Shown: piece after piece, positions 16,587 through 26,010 of the stretch
Layout of the letters: each line of letters starts with the position of its first letter
Position numbering within the stretch: position 1 is the first letter of the stretch
Source of the DNA: Prolixibacteraceae bacterium
GTDB taxonomy: Bacteria; Bacteroidota; Bacteroidia; Bacteroidales; Prolixibacteraceae
Length of the DNA stretch: 64,000 nt
Direction of reading: 5' to 3'
NCBI GenBank assembly: GCA_028683385.1
Contig: JAQUIJ010000022.1
Location: 26,275-90,274 of the forward strand
Notes under the pieces: model-generated
What the model was told of the DNA's origin: nothing
The model's database searches: none
What the model saw: only the letters and a program-made list of their open reading frames with translations
Program-made: the position numbers and the translations under genes

Positions 16587-18065
16587 ATGCATTCAAAATA
16601 CCTGGTTTCGCTTTTCTTGTGTTTGTTCTTTATCCGTGCCAATTCTCAGGATCAGGAAAAAGCCATTCTATCTACATTTCATTCCATTTCAAGTCACGAT
16701 TTGCTGAATTATGCTGCTGAGTTAAGTTCTGAAAAATACAATGGACGGCTTTCCGGCTCTCCGGGATATGCGGCTGTTGCCAGTTGGGTGGCCGATCAGC
16801 TTAAACAGGTCGGGGTAAAACCGGGTTTGTCTGATGATAATTATTTTCAATGGTTCCCGAATGCATACAGCGATGTACTGACTCCTGGCAGCGTGACTTT
16901 GCTTGCTGGTAAAGACAATCCTGAAAAAGAATACAAATTCCCCGATGATTATTATCCCGGATCGAATTCTGCTTCTGGAACTGTTTTCGGCGAGGTGATT
17001 TATGTTGGATTCGGCATTTCGGCGCCCGAACTGAATTACGACGATTATCGAAACATCGATGTCAAAGGTAAAATTGTATTGATGGAAACCGGCGTGCCAT
17101 ACACACGCAACGATAGCACTCTTCAGAAATGGGAACCCTATAGCTATCACCGGTATAAATTTCAACGGGCTCACGAACTGGGTGCTGCCGGATTATTGTA
17201 TGTCAGCAAAATTGCGAATCCAAATACATCGTACCTCGAAGGATTTGTTTACGCGCACATTGGCGAACCTGTTGCCGAAGAACTCTTTGCCGGAACTGGT
17301 CAAAAATACGCCGAAACACATGCCGCAATTGTGAAGAATATCAAGCCAAATTCGTTCTTGCTGAATAAAAAGGTTAGAATTTCGGCTTCGACCAACTATT
17401 TTCCGGATAGTCGCTCGTGCAATGTAATCGGGATGATTGAAGGCTCTGACCCCATTTTGAAGAATGAGGCCATCATTATTGGTGGACACCTCGATGCTGT
17501 CGGAAGTCCCGGATGTTTGTTTCCCGGAGCACTCGACAATGCTTCAGGATCGGCCGACATCCTGGCCGCTGCAAAGGCGCTGGCAAAGTCCGAAGTAAAA
17601 CCTGCCCGTACCGTCATTTTTGTTTTCTTCGGAGGGGAGGAGTGTGGCCTTTACGGAAGTAAGAAATGCGTGGAATCGCCTGTCTGGCCAAAAGAAAAGG
17701 TAATTTGCATGATTAACCTCGATATGGTAGGGAACGGAACAGGCTTCCGTCTGGGAAACGGAAAATCATTTCCTGAAATTTTAGATCATTTTTCAGAAGC
17801 CAATGATAAATACATTCATCGCGATTTCAAAGCTTCAGAAACTCATGTGAATTATGGCAGGCCACGTACCGACGGGGCGATTTTTGAAAAAGTTGGATAC
17901 AAAGTGCTGGATTTGTCTACCTCTGGCACGGTAAAACCCGTTTATTACCATGCGCCGCTTGATAATACCGAAGCGCTGACACCTGAAATTATGGAAGATG
18001 CTGCCAAGTTGCTTTATTTGGGTGTGCTGGATTTGGCCAACGATCGGACGATCAGTGTTAAGTAA
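16587..18065 (+). CDS. secreted M28-family metallopeptidase with PA domain
   Basis: Exported zinc aminopeptidase of 492 residues. A signal peptide ends near ANS (about residue 20). A PA-like insert occupies about residues 110-265 (GEVIYVGFGISAPELNYDDY... and DVKGKIVLMETG). The M28 catalytic domain follows with GGHLDAVG (first metal His-x-Asp), LDNASGSADI (bridging Asp), FGGEECGLYGSKK (catalytic Glu and metal Glu), NLDMVGNG (metal Asp) and a late His near VKPVYYHAPLDNTEAL. All metal ligands are present, so it should be active in the periplasm or outside the cell. Confidence 0.92.
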   Translation: MHSKYLVSLFLCLFFIRANSQDQEKAILSTFHSISSHDLLNYAAELSSEKYNGRLSGSPGYAAVASWVADQLKQVGVKPGLSDDNYFQWFPNAYSDVLTPGSVTLLAGKDNPEKEYKFPDDYYPGSNSASGTVFGEVIYVGFGISAPELNYDDYRNIDVKGKIVLMETGVPYTRNDSTLQKWEPYSYHRYKFQRAHELGAAGLLYVSKIANPNTSYLEGFVYAHIGEPVAEELFAGTGQKYAETHAAIVKNIKPNSFLLNKKVRISASTNYFPDSRSCNVIGMIEGSDPILKNEAIIIGGHLDAVGSPGCLFPGALDNASGSADILAAAKALAKSEVKPARTVIFVFFGGEECGLYGSKKCVESPVWPKEKVICMINLDMVGNGTGFRLGNGKSFPEILDHFSEANDKYIHRDFKASETHVNYGRPRTDGAIFEKVGYKVLDLSTSGTVKPVYYHAPLDNTEALTPEIMEDAAKLLYLGVLDLANDRTISVK

Positions 18066-18080
18066 AAAGATTAATTGTGC

Positions 18081-19544
18081 TTATTTTAGAAACTCCTGAA
18101 ACCACAAACCTGAATCTTTCACGATTCGCTGCTGAGTTTGAAAATCGATATAAACCAGTCCGAATCGGGTGCGGAAACCTTTATCCCATTCGAAATTGTC
18201 GGTAGGCGACCAGACAAAGTATCCATTTACGTTAACATCGTCCAGTCTGGCTTTGAAAACGGATTGCAGGTGATTTTTGAAATATTCTATTCGCCGGGCG
18301 TCGTGAACTTTGCCACCCTCAACACGATCGGGAACACACGTTCCGTTTTCGGTCACCAGTAAATTCCGGATACCTTTATATTCGCTGAATTTCTTCAGGA
18401 CATGGTAAAGTCCTTCCGGATAGATTTCGTATTCCAACTCGTTAGCAGGCACACCACGATCTTTGGCTTTTACTTCTTTGGCCTGAATATACGGGATGAT
18501 TGACTTTTCGACAATGGCCCGGAAATAATACTGAACGCCAATGAAATCGAAATCAAAAATCATCCGATCCTCGTCGCCCGGCTCGTAATATTTGTGGATT
18601 TTTTTCAGTACAGGTAGCGCATTTTCCGGATAACCCAAACCAAGCGCGGGTTCAATAAAAAGCCGGTTAATTCCTGCATCAACACGGCTGGCAGCTTCAA
18701 TGTGTTTTTGTTCCTGATTGAGCGGTTCGATGTGGGCGGTAAAAAAAGTGGTGCCAATGTTAGCCCCGGCCACATTTCGCCGGATGATGCGGCCACCTTC
18801 GGCATTGCACAATACCGAATGATGAACTGCTTTCAGAAATCCCCTGATGTTTCGGCGTCCGGGAGCCATGTATCCCGCAAGGTAACCACCTGCGACGAAC
18901 GAAAATTGCTCGTTTAACACCATCCAGTTTTTTACTTTGCCGCCATACTCTTTGGTAACCACTTCGACATATTCCGAAAACCAGTCCAGAATCTTCCGGT
19001 TCGTCCAACCGCCCTGATCTTCGAGTACCTGAGGTAAATCCCAGTGGTAAATGGTAATCCAGGGTTCAATGCCGACAGCTAAGCATTTGTCGATCACACG
19101 GTGGTAAAAATCCAGCCCGGCCTGATTAATTTCACCTGTTCCTGAAGGTAAAATCCTGGGCCAGGAAATTGAAAACCGAAAGACTTTAAAATTCATCGAT
19201 TTGATCAAGTCGATATCTTCTTCGTACCTGTGGTAAAAATCGGCAGCAACATCGGCATTTTCGCCCCGTTCAATTTTGCCTGATTTTCTTGAAAAATGAT
19301 CCCAGGTTGACTCGCCTTTCCCGTCCGCATTCCACGCACCTTCGGTTTGGTAGGCTGCCGCAGAAACTCCCCACTTAAAATCAGGGCCAAAATCGGCTTT
19401 ACTTAAATTAAATGCTGCATCGACTGATGCTTTATTACTTCCCATTTTAGTGTATCCAAATTTCATGTAACTGGACAACAAAAGGCCAGTTCCTGCTACT
19501 CCGGTTATTTTTACCCAGTCTCTCCGCTTCATTTTGCTGATCAT
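18081..19544 (-). CDS. GH1 family beta-glucosidase with Tat-like signal
   Basis: Glycoside hydrolase family 1 enzyme of 487 residues, cleaving beta-linked glucosides or related sugars. The N-terminus MKRRDWVKITGVAG has the twin-arginine pattern, so export is likely. The catalytic domain starts at FKWGVSAAAYQTEGAWNADG (about residues 55-74). The acid/base Glu lies in WMVLNEQFSF (about 206-215; the usual triplet is NEP, here NEQ) and the nucleophile in LLVTENG (about 390-396). WSPTDNFEWDKGFRTRFGLVYID near the C-terminus is the aglycone-site signature. ATG 19532 (MKRRDW) is an alternative start. It ends convergently with the M28 peptidase gene. Confidence 0.93.
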   Translation of the reverse strand: MISKMKRRDWVKITGVAGTGLLLSSYMKFGYTKMGSNKASVDAAFNLSKADFGPDFKWGVSAAAYQTEGAWNADGKGESTWDHFSRKSGKIERGENADVAADFYHRYEEDIDLIKSMNFKVFRFSISWPRILPSGTGEINQAGLDFYHRVIDKCLAVGIEPWITIYHWDLPQVLEDQGGWTNRKILDWFSEYVEVVTKEYGGKVKNWMVLNEQFSFVAGGYLAGYMAPGRRNIRGFLKAVHHSVLCNAEGGRIIRRNVAGANIGTTFFTAHIEPLNQEQKHIEAASRVDAGINRLFIEPALGLGYPENALPVLKKIHKYYEPGDEDRMIFDFDFIGVQYYFRAIVEKSIIPYIQAKEVKAKDRGVPANELEYEIYPEGLYHVLKKFSEYKGIRNLLVTENGTCVPDRVEGGKVHDARRIEYFKNHLQSVFKARLDDVNVNGYFVWSPTDNFEWDKGFRTRFGLVYIDFQTQQRIVKDSGLWFQEFLK

Positions 19545-19891
19545 TTGATGTTGAAGGGCTAATTTTCAGTCGCAAAAGTAGATCAATTGTATGGATCGAA
19601 AGATTAAATTTTGATTACAACTAAATCATTCAAAAGCCAGTCAGTTAAAACTGACGGCTAGGGATAATCGCTTTAAATATGCTTATCGGACAGTAATCAG
19701 ATGCTTTATATAGAAAACTGATTCGATTAGAATTAAAATAAAAGACACACACATCTCTTATTTATTTTAGTATATTCAAACTCCTTAAGTTATTGAATTA
19801 AATGCTGTTCATAATCGAAATATTTAAAACAAAAGGAATCTGTATTTCGGGATTAAATAAATACTGAAATAAAAGTCTATAACTAAAAAAG
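19545..19891. other. intergenic spacer with one REP-like hairpin
   Basis: Divergent spacer between the GH1 and AraC genes. It holds a hairpin GCCAGTCAGTT / AACTGACGGC at about 19634-19654 and otherwise A/T-rich sequence with the promoters of both genes. I see no ORF or RNA gene. Confidence 0.5.
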
Positions 19892-20713
19892 ATGATCTAC
19901 AAATTCTTTCAGCCTCGTCCTGTATTAAAAGAATATATCAAGGAATATCTTTTGCTTCATTTTGAATTTACCGGGCTTTCGGTTAATCCACAGAGAGATT
20001 ACACGCCCTGTCCGGAACAATGTCTGACTTTTGACCCAAGAGGACACATCACCGCAATTAACAGACAAACCGGAGAAAAACAACGAAGAAACAGCAGCTA
20101 TATTTCCGGACAACAAAGCACCTGTTATGATCTGCGCTTCGATCCGGATTATTTGATGATAAAAGTAGTTTTTCAGCCGGGAGCATTGTTTAAATTATTG
20201 GGGGTTCCACTTTACGAATTCAATGGATATGTTGATGCCTCCCTGATACTCAATACTGAAATTGACCCGGTAAACGAACAGCTGGCCAATGCAACCGATT
20301 ATATAAATATGATTCAAATAATCGAAGATTACCTGTTGGCAAAAGTCAGAAACACACGGTTCAGCAATCAACCAATGGATCACATTCAATACATATTAAA
20401 CCGTCAACCAGACCAGTTTTCCTTAAAATGGTTTGCAAATCAGGCATGTTTAAGTCCCAGACAATTTGAACGGAAGTTTTTGGAACGTTTTGGCGTCAGC
20501 CCAATTTTATACTGCAGAATTGCACGGTTTCACAAGGCATTCGAAATGAAAGAAAGTCATCCGGAAATGGACTGGCTTGATGTGGCCTTAAACTGTGGAT
20601 ATTCAGATTTTCAGCACATGAACCGAGATTTCAAACAATTTTCGTCGACCACCCCAACCACTATGCTAAACAACCATCTTAATGCCACTGAAAGAATACT
20701 TAATTTGGTTTAA
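19892..20713 (+). CDS. AraC-family transcriptional regulator
   Basis: Cytoplasmic regulator of 273 residues. The N-terminal about 150 residues are of the DUF6597-like ligand domain found in Bacteroidota AraC proteins (IYKFFQPRPVLKEYIKEYLL at the start, MIKVVFQPGALFKLLGVP at about 89-106). The C-terminal AraC HTH (about 165-265) has FSLKWFANQACLSPRQFERKF and the second HTH DVALNCGYSDFQHMNRDFKQF. Both DNA-binding helices are intact. The cupin gene follows 90 nt later on the same strand with its own promoter, and may be a target. Confidence 0.9.
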   Translation: MIYKFFQPRPVLKEYIKEYLLLHFEFTGLSVNPQRDYTPCPEQCLTFDPRGHITAINRQTGEKQRRNSSYISGQQSTCYDLRFDPDYLMIKVVFQPGALFKLLGVPLYEFNGYVDASLILNTEIDPVNEQLANATDYINMIQIIEDYLLAKVRNTRFSNQPMDHIQYILNRQPDQFSLKWFANQACLSPRQFERKFLERFGVSPILYCRIARFHKAFEMKESHPEMDWLDVALNCGYSDFQHMNRDFKQFSSTTPTTMLNNHLNATERILNLV

Positions 20714-20733
20714 AAGATGTCGTTTTTTTACAC

Positions 20734-20763
20734 TTGTACTGGGTTATTGCAAGTTTATATTTG
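20734..20763 (+). promoter_or_regulatory. full -33/-7 promoter of the cupin gene
   Basis: TTG at 20734-20736, 19 bases, then TATATTTG at 20756-20763: both boxes of the Bacteroidota sigma-AB promoter at standard spacing. The cupin ATG is 40 nt downstream. Confidence 0.6.
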
Positions 20764-20802
20764 TCAAATCGAATAATCTTTGGAGGTAATAATTTAAAGT
20801 AA

Positions 20803-21465
20803 ATGGTCATGAATGAAAATCAAAATGCCTCAAACAGACGCAATGCCATACAAAAAATGGCTTTGAGCACAGCTGCCCTAAGTTTCTTTTCGTTCAAATC
20901 TTTTAATGAGCCAGAAGTGACGGACAAGCCTAAAAATGGAGATGCAAAGTTATCGCCCTTTTATTTACCTCCGGCAGAACCATTACAACCCGGTCCAGGT
21001 GGACTCAATATCAGAACCTGGGTTCGAAGCTCTCAAACCAACATGCAATTTTCGAATGTTGAAACAGCCGTTGCACCAAAACATATGGGCCCTGCACCTC
21101 ATTTGCATGAAAGTCTGGATGAAATCATGCTGGTTCTTGAAGGTACTGCTACAGTAATTTTAGACGGTAAAATCGACGAAATCCAGACTGGTGGCTGGCA
21201 TATGCGCCCACGTGGACTCGAACATACATTCTGGAATGCCTCAGATAAACCATTGCGTTTTATGGACATGTATTTCAACCAAAACTTTGAAGATTACCTG
21301 GAAGAATTATTTCACAGTATTATTCCTGATATGGTTAAAAACAATTTAACACCCATGGATCCAGGTATCCATAAACGCATGGCCGATCTTGATAAAAGAT
21401 TTGGCGTAACCATGTTTCCTGAAAAAAGACAAGCCATTGTTGACAAATACGGACTGATTGGATAA
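20803..21465 (+). CDS. exported cupin-domain protein
   Basis: 220-residue protein with a Tat-like N-terminus (NRRNAIQKMALSTAALSFFSF) and one cupin domain (about residues 70-165). The metal-site motif APHLHESLDEIMLVLEGT contains two His and a Glu of the first cupin box; the second box is PRGLEHTFWNAS. Fold and probable metal binding are clear but the reaction is not. The start at 20803 follows GGAGGTAATAA, an unusually good ribosome-binding stretch for this phylum; the Met two codons later is an alternative. Confidence 0.85.
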   Translation: MVMNENQNASNRRNAIQKMALSTAALSFFSFKSFNEPEVTDKPKNGDAKLSPFYLPPAEPLQPGPGGLNIRTWVRSSQTNMQFSNVETAVAPKHMGPAPHLHESLDEIMLVLEGTATVILDGKIDEIQTGGWHMRPRGLEHTFWNASDKPLRFMDMYFNQNFEDYLEELFHSIIPDMVKNNLTPMDPGIHKRMADLDKRFGVTMFPEKRQAIVDKYGLIG

Positions 21466-21497
21466 TTGAGATGTTCGATATAATCGTTATAAACTAA

Positions 21498-21545
21498 CAA
21501 GCCCCCGCCATCCTTTTCCGGACAACGAGGGCTTGATTTATTTTT
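21498..21545 (+). terminator. intrinsic terminator after the cupin gene
   Basis: CAAGCCC (21498-21504) pairs with GGGCTTG (21529-21535), with more pairing inside and a T-rich tail (ATTTATTTTT). It lies 33 nt after the stop. Confidence 0.65.
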
Positions 21546-21599
21546 CAAATGATTGGTATCTTAAGAAGTGCTTAAATTTAAAGTAACAAAACCCAATTT

Positions 21600-21672
21600 T
21601 TGGTCATCTCGAATTTATTTCGGGATCTGATATTTAGCATGGTGTGATCCTGAAACAAGTTCAGGATGACTG
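21600..21672. repeat. two REP-like palindromes (TCGGGAT and ATCCTGAA families)
   Basis: Two adjacent hairpins: ATCTCGAATTTATTTCGGGAT, related to 16462-16500, and ATCCTGAAACAAGTTCAGGAT followed by GAC. A third relative with a longer loop is at 48783-48831. They fill the convergent space between the cupin and E1 genes. Confidence 0.6.
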
Positions 21673-21712
21673 GCCCCTTAAAATTTAAGATACCTCCTAT
21701 TTTAATCAAATA

Positions 21713-24181
21713 TTATACTCCCAATTTATTTCTCCTGATCTGTTCGGCGCTGGTAAAATTGTTTTTCACCACATGGCCTTTTAATGGCAGCATTTTTTCG
21801 TGGATCGCATCGATCATCCAGTCTGCGCAGGGGAAGAATGAGTTTTCGAGTTCGTAAGCCGGAGTGATCCAGTTGCGCGAACCAACCACTACTGGTGGAG
21901 CATCCAGATCATCGAAGGCCAGTTCTGATATGGTTTGTGCCATTTCTTTCATAAACGATCCACGGGTTGAGGCATCTCCTGAAATTAAAATCCGTCCCGT
22001 CTTTTTAATTGAAGCCAAAACGGGTTCGTAGTTAAACGGACTTAAACTTCGTGCATCAATTACTTCTGCCGAAATTCCGTATTTTTCCTGAAGAATATCA
22101 GCAGCTTCAATGGCACGGTATAAAGTTGCACCAATGGTCAGAATAGTTACATCTGTTCCTTCGCGTTTCACATCCGGTTCACCAATGGCAATTTCGTAAT
22201 AACCTTCAGGAACACCACCTTTGTGGAACATTTCACCCATGTCATACAAACGTTGGCTTTCAAAGAAAATTACCGGATCGGTACCCTGCAATGCTGCATT
22301 CATCAAACCTTTGGCATCATATGGAGTCGCAGGGAAAACCACTTTCAATCCCGGAATCTGAGCAGTCAAAGCAGTCCAGTCCTGTGAGTGTTGAGCGCCG
22401 TATTTCGAACCTACCGAAACACGCAACACCACCGGCATTTTGATCACGTTTCCGCTCATCGCCTGCCATTTCGGGAGTTGGTTAAACACCTGATCGCCGC
22501 AACGGCCAAGGAAGTCGCAATACATGATTTCAGGAATGACACGGCCGCCACACATCGCATAACCAATTGCTGTTCCAACGATGGCAGCTTCAGCAATCGG
22601 AGAGTTGAACAAACGGTGATATGGAAGCGCTTCGGTCAAACCGCGATACACAGCAAACGCACCACCCCAGTCACGGTTTTCTTCACCGTAGGCAATTAGA
22701 GTTGGGTCTTTGTAGAAACGATCAACGATTGCCTCGAAAATTCCGTCGCGGTAGGCGTAAGTTTTTATTTTTGAGTGTGCTTTGCCATTTTCGTCAAATG
22801 CAAAACGTTCTTTTTTAGCCAATTGCTGAACGCGTGGGTTTTCTTCCATTGGATGATTTACGTCCGGAGCACGGTCTTCCATGCGGTCAACTGATTCGTT
22901 TCCAAACATCATCTCACCAATCAGGTTTGGATTTTTTGCCATATCCATCCGTGGAGAAATCTCCAGGTCAATCGCCAGTTTCATGCTCGATTCCATCAAA
23001 CTGATGGTGTCGCCTTTAATTCCGGTTAATTGTTCTTCAGTAGCTACTCCGGTTTTAACCAGTTCTTTTCCAAACCAGGCAATCGAATCCTGTGCTTCCC
23101 AGGCTTCCACTTCTTCTTTCGAACGATACGAAGATGCATCTGAAGGAGAGTGACCGCTGTAACGGTAAGTCAAAACATCCAATAAAACCGGTCCGCGTTT
23201 TTCTTCCAGAATTTTACGTTTGCGTTTGTAAGCGTCAATCACAGCAAGCGGATTGTACCCATCTACACGCTCTGCGTGAAGTTGATCGGCGTTCAAACCA
23301 GCACCAATACGGGCAGCAACTGTGTAACCTGCAGTTTCGCCACAAGTTTGCCCACCCATTCCGTATTGATTGTTCATGATGTTGATGATCAACGGAAGAC
23401 CACCTTTCATATCACCTTCCCACAATTCGTTGAATTGATCCATCGTAGCGAAAGTCAGACCTTCCCAGACCGGACCACAAGCCATCGAAGCATCACCAAT
23501 GTTGGCAACCACGATTCCTTCTTTGCGGTTTACTTTTTTATAAAGCGCGGCACCTACTGCAATATCTCCTGAACCTCCAACAATCGCGTTGTTCGGATAA
23601 ACACCGAAAGGAGTAAAGAATGCGTGCATCGAACCACCCAATCCTTTGTTGAAACCGGTTTCACGCGCAAAGATTTCAGCCAGTGTTCCATAAATCAGGA
23701 ATTTAATGGCCAGTTCCTTTACCGTTCCGGTATGTCCTTTTTTTACAGGCGCAAAAGTGATTCCGTCGAAATGACTTTCCATCACGTTCATCAGTTGTTC
23801 GTCGCTCAGTTTCGCGATGGCCGACAAGCCTTTGGCCAGAATTTCGCCGTGTGAACGGTGCGAACCGAAGATAAAATCCTCAACGCCCAGCGTATAAGCC
23901 ATTCCAACCGCGGCAGCTTCCTGTCCTATTGACAAGTGAGCAGGTCCCGGATGATCATAAGCGATACCGTTGTAATCGCCACGGATTTTAATCATGTTCA
24001 ACATGGTTTCAAACTCACGAATCACCACCATATCGCGGTAAATACGCATCAAATCTTCATTGCTGAAATTTGCTTTTTCTTCTTCAACAGTTTTACTGTA
24101 CTGGTTTACAGGAATCGGATTGAAGGTAATCTCACCAGCTTTCCTGACTTCTGATGGATCAATAAATTGTGACTTTGGCAT
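21713..24181 (-). CDS. 2-oxoacid dehydrogenase E1, fused alpha and beta subunits
   Basis: Thiamine-diphosphate decarboxylase component of a 2-oxoacid dehydrogenase complex, 822 residues, with alpha (about 45-455) and beta (about 490-820) regions in one chain. The alpha part has PGPAHLSIGQEAAAVGMAYTL and the TPP-binding stretch IGDASMACGPVWEGLTFATM...IINIMNNQYGMGG. The beta part begins YRDGIFEAIVDRFYKDPTLIAYGEE and includes FNSPIAEAAIVGTAIGYAMCGGRVI. Substrate could be pyruvate or branched-chain 2-oxoacids; sequence reading alone cannot decide. ATG 24181 (MPKSQFID) is chosen over a Met 14 codons upstream. It is the last gene of the E2-E3-E1 unit. Confidence 0.93.
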   Translation of the reverse strand: MPKSQFIDPSEVRKAGEITFNPIPVNQYSKTVEEEKANFSNEDLMRIYRDMVVIREFETMLNMIKIRGDYNGIAYDHPGPAHLSIGQEAAAVGMAYTLGVEDFIFGSHRSHGEILAKGLSAIAKLSDEQLMNVMESHFDGITFAPVKKGHTGTVKELAIKFLIYGTLAEIFARETGFNKGLGGSMHAFFTPFGVYPNNAIVGGSGDIAVGAALYKKVNRKEGIVVANIGDASMACGPVWEGLTFATMDQFNELWEGDMKGGLPLIINIMNNQYGMGGQTCGETAGYTVAARIGAGLNADQLHAERVDGYNPLAVIDAYKRKRKILEEKRGPVLLDVLTYRYSGHSPSDASSYRSKEEVEAWEAQDSIAWFGKELVKTGVATEEQLTGIKGDTISLMESSMKLAIDLEISPRMDMAKNPNLIGEMMFGNESVDRMEDRAPDVNHPMEENPRVQQLAKKERFAFDENGKAHSKIKTYAYRDGIFEAIVDRFYKDPTLIAYGEENRDWGGAFAVYRGLTEALPYHRLFNSPIAEAAIVGTAIGYAMCGGRVIPEIMYCDFLGRCGDQVFNQLPKWQAMSGNVIKMPVVLRVSVGSKYGAQHSQDWTALTAQIPGLKVVFPATPYDAKGLMNAALQGTDPVIFFESQRLYDMGEMFHKGGVPEGYYEIAIGEPDVKREGTDVTILTIGATLYRAIEAADILQEKYGISAEVIDARSLSPFNYEPVLASIKKTGRILISGDASTRGSFMKEMAQTISELAFDDLDAPPVVVGSRNWITPAYELENSFFPCADWMIDAIHEKMLPLKGHVVKNNFTSAEQIRRNKLGV

Positions 24182-24244
24182 CGTATTTTGTTTTAAAATT
24201 GTTTTTCGTTGTTTTAACTCCACTTTAAAAGCTGCAATTTAATA

Positions 24245-24431
24245 CCCCGAAGGGGTTAAATTTGAATAACCACCGGTGAAACCGGTGGAAAAGAACTACA
24301 ACAAATACCCAACCCTGAAAGGGTTGTATTAATTACAGCCCTAATATTCAACCCTTTCAGGGTTGATGTATTGTTTTTCGTCTTCCGTGGGTTTCACCCA
24401 CGGTTATTCAGATTAAGTCCTTTCAGGACTT
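24245..24431. repeat. composite palindromic repeat block 1
   Basis: Spacer between E3 and E1 made of nested hairpins: CCCCGAAGGGG, CCACCGGTGAAACCGGTGG (24270-24288), the mutually complementary pair AACCCTGAAAGGGTT (24311-24325) and AACCCTTTCAGGGTT (24350-24364), CCGTGGGTTTCACCCACGG (24385-24403), and AAGTCCTTTCAGGACTT running into the lpd stop. The first and last modules are inverted copies of one unit (hairpin, TTATTCA, second hairpin). A second block is at 43387-43566. Confidence 0.85.
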
Positions 24432-25790
24432 TCAAAACTGAAAGATCGTTTCCTTGATGATCTCACTCACGGTCGGGTGGGGGAATACAATTTCTTCCAC
24501 GTCCTGAACACGCAGTTGCGCTTCGATGATGGCACAGGCTCCCCAAATCATTTCGGAACAAGCTCCGCCAACCATATGAATCCCGAGAATTTCGCGGTAT
24601 TTTTTACCGACAATCACTTTGCAGAAACCGTCTTTACCTTCGTTTTCGGCAACAAACCGCCCGGCAAAAGCCATTGGCAGTTGTTTCACTTCCACTTCAA
24701 TGCCTTTTTCTTTGGCTGCGGTTTCGGTAAGTCCAACTCCGGCAATCTCAGGATGAGTATAAACTACGCCAGGAATGGCATCATAACGCATCATATCTTT
24801 CCGACCCAGCATGTGGTTTACCGCCACTTCACCTTCGCGACTGGCCGTGTGTGCCAATAATGAGAATCCGGTGATGTCACCGGCGGCATAAACATTCGGC
24901 ACATTGGTGCGGCAATTCTGATCGATTTTTACTCCACGTGGCGTAAATTCAACACCGATATTTTCGAGACCAATTCCAGTCGCATTGACTTTTCTACCAA
25001 CAGAAAGCAAAACCTGATCACCAGTAATTTTCATTTCCTGATCGTCTTTTTCGAAGACCACTTCTTTGCCGTTTAGTTTGGTTACGCGGGCATTCAGGTG
25101 GAATTCGATTCCTTTTTTCACAAATTCTTTGCGAACAAAAGCAGCAATTTCTTCATCCACTCCGGTTAAAATCTCCGGAAGCATTTCGATGACAGTCACT
25201 TTGGTTCCCATCGCGTTGAAAAAATCGGCAAATTCAGAACCGATCACACCGCCACCAATAATGACGAGGCTTTCAGGCTTTTCCTTGAGCTGAAGAATTT
25301 CGCGGTTGGTCAAAATCTGCGAGGCATCCAGTCCCGGAATTGGAGGGACGGCAGCTTCAGAACCAGCGCAAACCAATAAACGGTTCGCCTGATATTCCTG
25401 ACCATCAGCTTCGATGGTAATTACTTCGCCACGTTTTTCCTTGATGGTTGCTTTGGCCATCACCACATCGGCTTTGGCATGTTTCATTTTGGCGCCAATT
25501 CCGGCAACCAGTTTGCGTACCACTTTGTCTTTGCGGAGCATGATTTTCTTGAAATCGATGGAAATGTTTTCCACATTGATTCCGTATTTGCCTGCTTCTT
25601 CGGCATATTCGAGCATTTTGGCCGAATTCAGAAGTGTTTTGGTTGGTATGCAACCTTCGTTCAGGCAAACACCACCCAGCGAACGCATGTCGAATATCAA
25701 AACGCTCATGCCTTTGGCTCCGGCACGTTCTGCTGCTACATAACCTGCAGGGCCTCCGCCTATAATTGCTAAATCGTATATTTTGCTCAT
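24432..25790 (-). CDS. lpdA: dihydrolipoyl dehydrogenase (E3)
   Basis: FAD-dependent E3 component that reoxidises dihydrolipoamide with NAD+. The 452-residue protein starts SKIYDLAIIGGGPAGYVAA (FAD-binding), has the redox-active disulfide GGVCLNEGCIPTK (about residues 37-49), an NAD-binding GGGVIGSEFADFF (about 180), a second FAD contact NVYAAGDITG (about 305), and the C-terminal HPTVSEII with the catalytic His. All key residues are present. The frame stays open 63 codons further upstream, but that extension is low-complexity and crosses a repeat hairpin, so ATG 25790 is the start. Confidence 0.95.
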   Translation of the reverse strand: MSKIYDLAIIGGGPAGYVAAERAGAKGMSVLIFDMRSLGGVCLNEGCIPTKTLLNSAKMLEYAEEAGKYGINVENISIDFKKIMLRKDKVVRKLVAGIGAKMKHAKADVVMAKATIKEKRGEVITIEADGQEYQANRLLVCAGSEAAVPPIPGLDASQILTNREILQLKEKPESLVIIGGGVIGSEFADFFNAMGTKVTVIEMLPEILTGVDEEIAAFVRKEFVKKGIEFHLNARVTKLNGKEVVFEKDDQEMKITGDQVLLSVGRKVNATGIGLENIGVEFTPRGVKIDQNCRTNVPNVYAAGDITGFSLLAHTASREGEVAVNHMLGRKDMMRYDAIPGVVYTHPEIAGVGLTETAAKEKGIEVEVKQLPMAFAGRFVAENEGKDGFCKVIVGKKYREILGIHMVGGACSEMIWGACAIIEAQLRVQDVEEIVFPHPTVSEIIKETIFQF

Positions 25791-25898
25791 TGTATTTTTA
25801 TTGTTCTTTTTAATCTTGATTTGATCTATTTCGTCCGAAATTTGATCCTCACATTTATCATCATTTGCTCGCGGACGATTTTGCTTTTGTTCTATTTC

Positions 25899-25922
25899 CC
25901 CCGGGTTGAAACCCGGGGCTAC
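25899..25922 (-). repeat. GTAG-headed palindrome (REP-like)
   Basis: The palindrome CCCCGGGTTGAAACCCGGGG (25899-25918) is followed by CTAC, so on the minus strand it reads GTAG directly 5' of the hairpin. That is the layout known for REP sequences recognised by RAYT proteins. It sits between E2 and E3. Confidence 0.65.
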
Positions 25923-26010
25923 AATATTTCCACCGCTACGCAGTTTAAATTCGATGCACAAATCGACGTATTTCGACATCCCGAAACGCGCAACTCGTAA
26001 CCTGCAACAA

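Noticed and set aside
20734..20802. Leader peptide or attenuator before the cupin gene
   Set aside because: No short ORF and no terminator hairpin in the leader; the promoter explains the region.
21600..21672. tRNA-like fold
   Set aside because: The hairpins are simple palindromes without anticodon or T-arm features. No tRNA was recognised anywhere in the window, though a covariance search would be the real test.
25791..25979. N-terminal extension of the E3 gene
   Set aside because: The 63 extra codons cross a REP hairpin, are low-complexity, and precede the canonical FAD-binding N-terminus that starts at 25790.
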